Assembly (NCBI RefSeq): GCF_000090795.2
Contig: NW_003546272.1
Location: 92,953 to 156,952, forward strand
Origin: Amphimedon queenslandica
Lineage: Eukaryota; Porifera; Demospongiae; Haplosclerida; Niphatidae
Reading direction: 5' to 3'
Length of the DNA stretch: 64,000 nt
The notes below the pieces were generated by a model. The model worked only from the letters and a program-made list of their open reading frames with translations. It ran no database searches and was not told the origin of the DNA. This document shows positions 55,070-64,000 of the stretch, one piece after another (the stretch's first letter is position 1; each line of letters starts with the position of its first letter). Position numbers and translations under genes: made by a program.

Positions 55070-57150
55070 TAGCTTACAGAATAAGTGGCATCAGTGCAGC
55101 CCATAGACCAGGAGTAATCCAAAACATTATCCCAGCATTGTTTCAGCTTCTGAACAATACATCTCATTATAAAGAACAGTTGTATAGCACCAAGAGTACA
55201 TTATGTACTCTTGATAGCACACATTATTGTCCTACATAACAAGTGGTATAATCACTCCCCAGCAACCAGCAGAGATCCAAAACATTATCCCAGCATTTTA
55301 ATTACATCCATTCACTTTAGCCTCTGGATGATAGATCTCATTTAAAAAAAACAGCTGAAGCAACTGATGCAAACATTTATATTGAGGCGGTAACAGTTAG
55401 AACAACTCCTGGGATTAAGAAATTCATTGTAATCTAAAATTTAAAAACACTAACCGTAGTCTTCAGATTCCACAAGACCTTACAATATACTGTTTGATGC
55501 TGGAAATCCAAGCTGTTGTAAACTTTGAACAATACCAGCTAAATATAAAAATAAAACTTATCAACTAATTTTTTATAATAAATTAGAAAATTATAAAAAT
55601 GAAAAAATTCTCTCCTAGTCATTTTTGGTGAAATTTGGCCAAAGGCTATAGTACAGGGACTTTGACCCAATTTTTGAGCAACTTTGAAATCAAAAAAATC
55701 CAATCTTGATCAAAATTAGCTCAAAATTTTTATGCAACATAAGGACATGTAAATAGAGGAAAAAATTACAAAAATGAAAAATTTTCTGTTAGCCATTTTT
55801 GGAAAAATTTTTGCCAAAGTCCTTGTACTATATTGGCCCCATTTTTGAGTAACTTAAAAATTCATAAAAAATCTAAATTTGATCGGAATCAGTTCAAACT
55901 TGCTACACAGCATAAAAACATGTATATGCACCAAAAAAATTTATAAAAATGGAAATTTTTTCTTAGTCATTTTTGATGAAATTTGGCCAAAGTCCCTGTA
56001 CTATAGTAAAGGGACTTTGGCCCAATTTTTGAGCAACTATAAGAATTCATAAAAAATCCAATTTTAATCGGAATCAGCTCAAACTTGTTACACAGCATAA
56101 GAACATGTATACGTATCAGATAAAATTATAAAAATGAAGAATTCTCTCCTAGTCAATTTTGGTGAAATTTGGCCAAGTACCCTGTACTATAGTACAGGGA
56201 CTTTGGCCCAATTTTTGAGCAACTTTAAAAATTCATAAAAAATCCAATCTTGACTGAAATCAGCTCAAACTTTCTGCACAACATAAAAACCTGTATACAT
56301 ATCAGAGAAAATTATAGAAATATAAATTTTTCTTGTAGTCATTTTTGGTGTAATTTGGCAGAATCAACTCAAAACTTCTACATGACATATGAATTGGCAC
56401 TTACCTACAAACATTTCCCAATCTGTTTTAACTGTTTCCATCATCGCATTAGTACCAATAGCAACTAAAGCAGCAAAAACTATGATGAAAGGATTTAGAA
56501 TGGGTTCTGGGGAATAGGCAGTTCCATTAAAAATGGTAGAGTAGCAATGTGAGATACAGCAGGGAGCAATCAGTAGTCCATAAATACCAATAAAGTCATA
56601 AGTCCACTCCAGTGGTTTGTTATGCGAGTAGTAGTTAATAATTTGACCTATTCCAACAGCACAGAAACCTTGTATGCTCATTACTGCTACACAGATTAAC
56701 CAATTAGGGAATCTTGGATTTTAAAAATGTAGGCACCATTAGCAGGCCGTTTAAAGCCCCAATCTTTCCTTTTCTCTTTATGTGGCAATGATTCTGGTAG
56801 ACACATTAGGTATACGAATGCTACAACTGCAACCCAAAGCAATGAATATGCTGGATACTTGAAATCACAACCGTTATAGTTAGTCCGATAATAAACAATG
56901 AGGTAGCTTGACATCTTATCAAAACCAATGGCTAAATTCTGTTGTACTCATGAGTAGCATCCACCATTTTTTTGGAGTAACATCACTAACGGCAGCAAAG
57001 GAGACCCCGAGGATAGATGTTAACCCTCCAAAGCACCCGTTAATCTCAGCAGCTGCTATTAGTATGTACATGTTAAGCTGGAACTCAATGACAGTGACTT
57101 GCAATTCACAGCACAATGTGAGGCCAAAGAGACAAAGAGCTTGAACTGGT
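55070..57150 (-). pseudogene. Decayed SLC46-like transporter copy, ending at a sharp junction
   Basis: Pieces match the other copies in the right order. Two partial copies of the last TM exon lie at about 55075-55200 and 55235-55410, and a scrap of the second exon near 55455-55545. TM8-11 text lies at 56405-56680 (NKPLEWTYDFIGIYGL), the Lys-rich loop near 56730-56800 and TM3-6 at about 56870-57150. Several frame changes and missing segments separate these blocks, so it cannot encode a full transporter. Its first exon (TM1-2 and the GRKP motif) is absent: homology stops at 57150, where sequence from a different transporter family begins. A tandem repeat occupies one of its introns. Confidence 0.75.
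55605..56395. repeat. Second tandem ~187-bp repeat array
   Basis: About four units lie in the intron of the decayed SLC46-like copy. The palindromic core is intact near 56183 ('ccctgtactatagtacaggg') and altered near 55993 (one base). The blocks 'atcagctcaaactt', 'cataagaacatgtata' and 'ttttggtgaaatttggcca' recur. Copies here are more diverged than at 50130-50920. Confidence 0.85.
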
Positions 57151-57487
57151 TGCATGTCATCAGAACACATTTCCACAAGTTCATTCCCAGACTACTCATA
57201 CTGACGTGGATTGGCTTATTACTGGCCTTTGCCTCTGAACTATTACGTACACTTCTGATTGCATTCTCTCATAATCCACACGTCTATAATTTTCCAAACA
57301 ACAACGATTATGCATTAGTGCTACCACAGGTGCTATTGGGAATATCTTATGCTCTCACTGCCACAGCCTCAATTGAGTTTACAATAGCACAAGCTCCTAT
57401 ATATGTGAGAGGATTAATGGTGAGTATGTTCTATGCTTCATTTGGCATTGGTTTTTCCATAACTATGATTACTTTATATTTATTTTG
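57150..57487 (+). pseudogene. Fragment nearly identical to the POT/SLC15-like gene at the left edge
   Basis: From 57150 (TGCATGTCATCAGA) to the gap, the plus strand reads FHKFIPRLLILTWIGLLLAF, AFSHNPHVYNFPNNNDYAL, then IEFTIAQAPIYVRGLMVSMF. The first 200 bp match the reverse complement of about 1-215 with only a few base differences. It supplies the C-terminal half that the left-edge gene runs into, including the base missing there. It could be a true rearranged duplicate or a misjoined contig, since it runs straight into the run of N. Confidence 0.8.
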
Positions 57488-58323
57488 NNNNNNNNNNNNN
57501 NNNNNNNNNNNNNNNNNNNNNNNNNNNNNNNNNNNNNNNNNNNNNNNNNNNNNNNNNNNNNNNNNNNNNNNNNNNNNNNNNNNNNNNNNNNNNNNNNNNN
57601 NNNNNNNNNNNNNNNNNNNNNNNNNNNNNNNNNNNNNNNNNNNNNNNNNNNNNNNNNNNNNNNNNNNNNNNNNNNNNNNNNNNNNNNNNNNNNNNNNNNN
57701 NNNNNNNNNNNNNNNNNNNNNNNNNNNNNNNNNNNNNNNNNNNNNNNNNNNNNNNNNNNNNNNNNNNNNNNNNNNNNNNNNNNNNNNNNNNNNNNNNNNN
57801 NNNNNNNNNNNNNNNNNNNNNNNNNNNNNNNNNNNNNNNNNNNNNNNNNNNNNNNNNNNNNNNNNNNNNNNNNNNNNNNNNNNNNNNNNNNNNNNNNNNN
57901 NNNNNNNNNNNNNNNNNNNNNNNNNNNNNNNNNNNNNNNNNNNNNNNNNNNNNNNNNNNNNNNNNNNNNNNNNNNNNNNNNNNNNNNNNNNNNNNNNNNN
58001 NNNNNNNNNNNNNNNNNNNNNNNNNNNNNNNNNNNNNNNNNNNNNNNNNNNNNNNNNNNNNNNNNNNNNNNNNNNNNNNNNNNNNNNNNNNNNNNNNNNN
58101 NNNNNNNNNNNNNNNNNNNNNNNNNNNNNNNNNNNNNNNNNNNNNNNNNNNNNNNNNNNNNNNNNNNNNNNNNNNNNNNNNNNNNNNNNNNNNNNNNNNN
58201 NNNNNNNNNNNNNNNNNNNNNNNNNNNNNNNNNNNNNNNNNNNNNNNNNNNNNNNNNNNNNNNNNNNNNNNNNNNNNNNNNNNNNNNNNNNNNNNNNNNN
58301 NNNNNNNNNNNNNNNNNNNNNNN
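57488..58323. other. Assembly gap, 836 N
   Basis: Undetermined bases. They remove the end of the POT-like fragment on the left and the 3' end of the TSNAXIP1-like gene on the right. The stated length may be an estimate. Confidence 1.
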
Positions 58324-61073
58324 ACATGGAGTAAATGCTGAAACCTATCACAGGCATCCTTTAAATTGTACCCATTCTCTATAGCACTATACACCACTCC
58401 TTCATTGCGTGCCAGCAGATATTGATACAGCACTTCGTCAAGGCTGTCATTGGTGGTGGCATCCCCTTTTGATATCTTTAATAGCCAGTGCTCCCCGAAT
58501 CCTGACAACATGTCCTCCAACTCGGCTCTCTTGATGCGTTTATTGATAACCTCTCCTTCCCACTGGAGGTATTTAGGGACACTCTCGCTAGTACCCTATA
58601 CAAATACATGTACCATTTTTCATCTATGCAGCATAATAAGATACAAATTATACAGCATAATGATCATTATAAAGACAAATTGTTCTATCACTACCTGTCC
58701 ATGGAATGGTTCACGTTTCAGCATATCGTTAATATCTACTCCGGCAAGTTGTGCTAACAGGACATCAACCAGTTCATCACTAGAGCAACCATCACTTATC
58801 TCTGCCCACTTCTCTGGACCTTGGTGTAGCAGACTGTTTGATTCGTTCCAGCTCTTCCATTGACTTACCCCTCCTTTCCAACTCTTTATACATGATCAAC
58901 AACAAACTATAATCATGAGCATAAGAGTATAGATTATACAAAATTATAAACCTAGCTCATTAAATTAAACAGTGCTCTATGCATATTGTCTATAATTCTA
59001 CCATGCCACCTTGTGATTGACCAATCAGATTGCAGTATTGGAGGTCAATTATTTTTCATATTAACCTAGCTCGTAAAAATATAAATCTATCTCGTTAAAT
59101 AATTAATTGATTGGCAGTTTGGTGCTCTACGCTTATGCTCTTATTAGTCCATTTGTCAAGTTTGAGGTTAATAAATGCCATAGAAACAGATACTGAGGTG
59201 TATAACGTATACTTCTACCACGGCATTTGAAAAACAACTACCAGCTGCTGATAAAAAGACCACAGTTGACACACTCACAACATACTTAACAGTAACAGGG
59301 TAGGCAAGTGAAGAATCGGGACTGATTATAGGGCGTAGTACCATTTAATTTAATGAGCTAGATTAGGTTAATATGACCCACAATACTGCAATTTCATTGG
59401 TCAATTGCAAGTGTGCATAGTAGAAGAACTAGAAGAAATAACGAATAAACACCTCCTTTGATGTTTAAACATGGAGGCATAGTTGACAAGTTGTGGTATT
59501 TCTTTGAAGCTTCCCAGCATTTGATCATTAACAATAACATCAAAGAAAAAGTTTAAAATAATATTAAGTCGTGTCCCGTTGTCCTCTCTCTAGTGCTTAC
59601 TTATATTCTTCGATTGCACTAGCACATTGAGCCTTCTTTGTATCAAGCTCACTCTCTGCCTTCTACAATATAAAATGTACATGTACACACATACATCATT
59701 GCAAATAATCATTATCTTACTCTGTAGGAACTTTCAATCAATTCATATTCTTCCTTTGGAACAACATCACCACCATAATCAGCCATTACTTCATTAAGGT
59801 GCTTTTTGGCAATATGAAGTTCCTCCTTGGCACGTCTTTATACAAAAATATTACATTATTGTATGAAGCATTTTTACATACACTAGTTTCAATTTCAAAA
59901 TAACCGGGTCTTCCTTTTCTATGACTACTTCTTCATCTTGTTGATCATCGTTTTGTCCGCTAATTTTCAACTCATTGTAGTCTGCAATCAGAAGTTTCCT
60001 ATGAAAATGGAACAATTTGAATAACATCACCAAGTACATAGCTGTGCTTTACCTTGCATCAGCCTCAAAACGGTATTTCTCATATAGATCAGCTACCTCC
60101 TCTTTTAGCTACACATACAGTATAAGAAGGATATTATTTTCAATGCATTTAAAAGACACTGTGTCATAGTAATAATAACATCATCAATTCATAATTAATA
60201 GAATTGAATGGATTTTATTTTTTACTTACTTTTTCTATCTGTAGTTTATAAGAGGTTCCTCTTTCCTTTAATCTGTCAATCTCTTTTTGCAACTGGCGAC
60301 CCCGCTGCTTCTCCTTATCATCCTCTGTACAAGTACATGTATAAGGATAATTAAATGTATTACGGTAGATTTAAAATGCAGCTCACGTTTCTTGTCATTT
60401 TCTTTCAATGCTATGATTTTTTTTTCATACCCCTCCTTTGTTGAGAGTAGCTTGGTCTATAGTAAATATATAATTACCAATTATTTGAGTTGTCTAAGTA
60501 TTTTAAAACTAAAAAAGTGTAATTGCATGCAGACTGGTACAATTATGACACTTGCAGAAAGTCTAATCTGCATATTCCTTGCACCTGTAATGGGTGCAGC
60601 TCCCTGATCTTTTTTTCCTGATTATCAATGAATCGATCATACTCCAGTTTAATGGAAGCGAGCAATGGCTTGTAAGTAGTGAACTTGTCTACCAAGCATT
60701 CAAATACTTCCCTGTAAGCCTGTGCAGAGTACATCATAATGCAATGTGTAACTACCAATCACTTACTTGGAGTCTCACCAAGCTTGGTCCGCGTGGAGGG
60801 GCGCCTGTAAACGCTAGCTCTTTCTTCAAGTAGTCCTCCAAGTATCTCGCAAATTGGGGCTTAGTAACAACGCCGGATTGCTCCTTCTTACAGCGAACAG
60901 GCCGCGTTTCCATCATCTCACTCTCAACTTCAAACTAGTGAGCAGCATGTGTAAACTGACACGAGAAGAACTAAATAAAAGACATTTACCTCCTGGCACA
61001 TCTCCCACAAGCTTTGACTAGCTTTAGCTTCTTTGGCTCCTTTTCCTTTAGCTCCTTTAGGTTTAGCCGCCAT
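58324..61073 (-). CDS. TSNAXIP1: TSNAXIP1-like coiled-coil protein, 3' end lost in the gap
   Basis: The start ATG ends at 61073, beginning with a Lys/Ala-rich leader (MAAKPKGAKGKGAKEAKASQ). Next come FARYLEDYLKKELAFTGAPP and the family block AYREVFECLVDKFTTYKPLL with ASIKLEYDRFIDNQEKKIRE near 60600-60720. Long coiled-coil exons follow (QLQKEIDRLKERGTSYKLQI, EEVADLYEKYRFEADARKLL, VPKEEYELIESSYRKAESEL). The last visible exons read VPKYLQWEGEVINKRIKRAE and LEDMLSGFGEHWLLKISKGD. TSNAXIP1 is known as a partner of translin-associated factor X, expressed in testis and linked to cilia and sperm. About ten exons are visible, but not all edges were fixed. The remaining 3' part lies in the run of N. Confidence 0.82.
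58998..59425. repeat. Imperfect foldback sequence in a TSNAXIP1-like intron
   Basis: The left arm (about 58998-59085: 'ctaccatgccacc', 'attgaccaatcagattgcag', 'catattaacctagctcg') is matched by the reverse complement of the right arm (about 59350-59425: 'cgagctaga'-like, 'ggttaatatgaccc', 'ctgcaatttcattggtcaat', 'gtgcatag'). The arms have diverged and no clear target duplication was found, so it is an old MITE or an inverted duplication. Confidence 0.55.
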
Positions 61074-61134
61074 TGAATTCGTAACTAAAATAATGTTTTG
61101 TGCCCGCGCATAGATATTAGAGTAAACATAGGAG

Positions 61135-62023
61135 CATAGATTGTATTACTAAGTAACAGGGATAGGAAACAGATCACGTGATCTCATTCAAATTAATGAA
61201 AGCAGGTGCGGACGAACCTTGTAAGACTCTGCCCCTTCCCCGGCTCATTGAGACAAGAGCAATATGACTAAGTGGACTACTGGATTAAGTGTAGCTTGAA
61301 GCCAGATCCAGGGCAGTTATATAGCTTATATTGTTGCTGAAGGTTTGCTTACTTATCAGAAACTGTTAAAGCTGTAATACAGCACTTTATTTTGAAGAAA
61401 AATGAGAAAAAGCATGCTTTTTTACCATGCGTAATAGGTGTGAAATCTATTCAACCTATAACTTGCTAAGGGTAACTAAAACTGAGAGAGTGTCAATATA
61501 AAAAACATGCATCAAGTAAAGCTACGTGCCACTAAAACACTTTCATTATCACTAGTGCTTCATACAGATCATAAGATCCCAAAATGTCTGTTTTTAGAGG
61601 CGTATCTGTTCAACCTATATCACAAAAAGTAAGTAAAATTAGGATAAAGGACAAAAACTGTAACAAAGATCAGGGTTTTTCACATGCCTTTAGCTTATTA
61701 TATAAGCCACAGACGGCACTTTGGAAAAATAATAGCTGTATTCGTTAATTTGTGCCATCACAAAGGCAATTTGAATGATAACATGGGCCGCGAGAGGCGG
61801 CGAAGATTCTGTCAACAAAACTATGCTTAACCGTCACAAAGAACAGTCATGAACTCCCAAGACCTATCTGTTCATCATCGATAGTAAATAAAATTCAAAT
61901 TAATACAGTTGGAGACTAGGAGAAGAGCTTGTGTAGTCCTTCCATTGCTTTCCTACCATTACAGAGTCTGTCCGTGTGACGTCATCAGTTTCCAATCCCT
62001 GTTACTTAGTAATACAATCTATG
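61135..62023. mobile_element. 889-bp element with 36-bp terminal inverted repeats
   Basis: The left end CATAGATTGTATTACTAAGT and its continuation (to about 61170) are mirrored by the right end ACTTAGTAATACAATCTATG (from about 61988), with one mismatch over some 36 bp. ATAGGAG flanks both sides (61128-61134 and 62024-62030), a 7-bp apparent target duplication. No coding frame of note is inside. It is a non-autonomous DNA element of uncertain superfamily, sitting just upstream of the TSNAXIP1-like gene. Confidence 0.75.
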
Positions 62024-62371
62024 ATAGGAGTAAATGAGTATTTATAGCCGCGCGCGCCGGAGACTCAGCCACACCCACAAAATAATGTTCCGGAATTCCA
62101 TGCATGTCAAGCAGTTGAGTGTTGTGAGTTTCATTTACTGCCATTTTATTTTTTAATTTCACTAGAAGAAGCAACTCCAGTTAATTTCACCTTTACCTTC
62201 TCTGAGATTGAGTCACCATCCATCTATTCAAGCAAGCTGTTTTAAACAGCTCCGCCTTAAGGAATATCTAGATATCTTAGATCAAAATTAAGCAAAAGGT
62301 TTAATAAAAGAGATAATGCACACAATAAATTAAATAGAATAGCAAAATAATCTAGTATAGTTTATCTTAGT
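62024..62371. other. Intergenic, nothing recognised
   Basis: About 350 bp between the 889-bp element and the stop of the last transporter gene. It has a short GC-rich spot (GCCGCGCGCGCCGG near 62047) that is unusual for this AT-rich window. No gene was seen. Confidence 0.5.
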
Positions 62372-64000
62372 TTATTGTATGGTATGGTATTGATCTTGTG
62401 ACCCTGTCAATAATTTTACGCTTTCGGTTTTAGTTTCACCTTGCTTCTTAAATAACAGCCTAAATGTGCAAAACAGAAACAGCAATGATTATAAAAATGA
62501 TAAAATCAATGTCCTTACAGGATGAGTGGTATCAACGAAGCCCAAAAACCAGCCGTGATCCAAAAGATTATCCCAGCATTGTAATGATGTCCATTCACTT
62601 CAGCCTCTGGACGATAGATCTCATTAAAAAGAACGGTTGAACCAGCCGATCCAAACATTTGTATTGAGGCAGTAATAGATAAAACAGCTCCTATAGAGTG
62701 AGTATATGAGAGCATAAACTGACTAAGCAAACTAACCATAATCTTCAGCATCTACAAGACCTGATAGTATAGCCCTTACTGATGGGAATGCAATCATTTG
62801 TAAAGTCTGAACTGTTCCAGCTAATAAATTATAAACAATAAAAATTGTTTTGAATACTTTATATAATGTTGACCACTTACCAAGGAACATTTCCCAATCT
62901 TGACCATGTTTAACCGTAGCCATCATGATGTTAGTGACAACGGCAATCACAGATGCAAGCAGTATGAATGAAGGATTCATATACTGCCTAGGAATAGGTA
63001 GAGCTATCATCAAAGGAAGAACGATCACTAAAGTAACAACGGTAGAAAGGGCAGTTACAACGCCATAGATGCCAATGAGTTCATAAGACCATTGAAGTGG
63101 CTCATTGTGCAAGAAATAGTTGATAACTTGATATACCCCAATAACACAGAGACATTCAATGGAAATTATTGCAACACAGTCCCATACTCTCCACCACTTT
63201 GAGAGACCTGTCCTGCTAGGATCAATAAATACTTTGATGCCATTAGCAATTTTCTTAAAGCCTCCTCCGTTTTGTCTCCTTTCTTTTGGTGGCAGTGATT
63301 CTGGTAGTAATATCAAGTAAATGAATGTTAAAGGTACGATTCCAATTAGGGTGTATGCTGGACCTTTAAAATCACAGCCATTACTGTTGATCCAATAATA
63401 GACTACTGTATAACTTGCTGCTTTACCAAAGCCTATACTAGACTCAGTTGTACCCAGACGTAGTGTTCGCCATTTTCTTGAAGTAACATCACTGACAGAG
63501 GCAAAGGAGACGCCTAACATTGTTGCTGTCCCTCCAAGAAATCCGTTTATACCAGCAGCAACTATTAGCCATATACTATAGTTATTGAGATCAAACTCAA
63601 TGACAGCAAATTGTATAGCACACATTATTGTCATCCCAATCAACGCCACTGTTAGAATAGGCTTTCGACCAATGATATCTGACAATGAACCATAAAACAG
63701 AGCCATGACACCAGATGCACACAGACCAATGACCTCAAGATACATAGCCAAATTATTGGCTCTCTTCTGTATCTCTATGATGGAATCATTGTTACCAGTA
63801 GCACTCACGATGTAGTCTTGCTTTAGACAGATGGAGTGGTTGGGTGCGGTGTAGTTATGTGTTTCTGAGAGAGTCTCACGAGCAAACTTTTGGAATATGT
63901 TTTGCTGTATTAGCTGACTCGATGTCAAGAACTGGAGAATAAAAAGAGACATGTATATCTCTATGATAAACAAACGGCCTCTCCACTTAGTCCAAGTGGC
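62372..64000 (-). CDS. SLC46-like MFS transporter, copy 3, N-terminus beyond right edge
   Basis: The first visible exon runs in from the right edge (ATWTKWRGRLFIIEIYMSLF). It contains the long loop NYTAPNHSICLKQD, the MFS motif YGSLSDIIGRKP, GFLGGTATMLGVSFASVSDV, the cytosolic PESLPPKERRQNGGGFKKIA and NEPLQWSYELIGIYGV. Later exons include AGTVQTLQMIAFPSVRAILS near 62760-62820, YRPEAEVNGHHYNAGIIFWI near 62560-62630, and a final exon (LLFKKQGETKTESVKLLTGS) stopping at 62372-62374. The exon plan equals copies 1 and 2 but the sequence is more diverged and closer to the decayed copy. All visible exons are open. Substrate unknown. Confidence 0.82.

Noticed and set aside
57099-58334. Long open frames across the run of N on both strands
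   Set aside because: They consist mainly of undetermined bases; only the POT-like part up to 57487 carries information.
1-64000. tRNA, rRNA, CRISPR arrays, LTR elements or integrated virus genes
   Set aside because: No cloverleaf, conserved rRNA block, regular repeat-spacer array, reverse transcriptase, integrase or capsid-like sequence was recognised by eye.

Overview
The window looks like a piece of a compact, AT-rich animal genome, most likely a demosponge of the Amphimedon type. The reasons are intron-rich genes with many introns of only 40-100 bp, very short intergenic gaps, head-to-head gene pairs, metazoan genes (GABA-B-like receptors, TMEM231, TSNAXIP1, NKRF, OSTC) and sponge-style local family expansions. 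The species is inferred. No prokaryotic, viral or LTR-element gene was recognised.

Left part (1-17.1 kb). A POT/SLC15-like transporter runs off the left edge (minus). It is followed by DHX35, a DEAH-box helicase (minus), and by two tandem class C GPCRs of the GABA-B type (minus). Next is an apolipoprotein-L-like gene (minus) split by a 2.2 kb hAT DNA transposon that still has an exact 8-bp target duplication.

Middle part (17.7-43.6 kb). A LIM/disordered/LIM protein (minus) lies head-to-head with an unusual membrane-anchored IQ-IQ-PTB protein (plus). TMEM231 (plus) converges on TIMM21 (minus), which shares a promoter with dCMP deaminase DCTD (plus). Then comes an array of five small four-TM genes (minus), each repeat unit preceded by a copy of the last DCTD exon. 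An F-box/RCC1-repeat gene (plus), a short gene resembling mitoribosomal proteins (minus) and an NKRF-like gene (plus, divergent from the previous one) follow.

Right part (44-64 kb). There is a 1019-residue protein joining an NLR-like helical region to a divergent kinase domain, then OSTC. A cluster of SLC46-like MFS transporters follows: two complete genes, one decayed copy and one copy cut by the right edge. Inside this cluster lie a fragment nearly identical to the transporter at the left edge, an 836-bp run of N, a TSNAXIP1-like gene cut by that gap, and an 889-bp element with terminal inverted repeats.

A roughly 175-190 bp repeat family, one branch of which carries a perfect 20-bp palindrome, recurs in introns and intergenic DNA across the window. 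TACATGTA-type microsatellites are scattered everywhere. Exon models for the LIM, PTB, TMEM231, DCTD, 4TM-A, F-box/RCC1, kinase, OSTC and first two SLC46-like genes were built by hand from GT/AG sites, and the exon lengths sum to whole codons. DHX35, the GPCRs, TIMM21, TSNAXIP1 and the other 4TM genes were traced through their key exons only.
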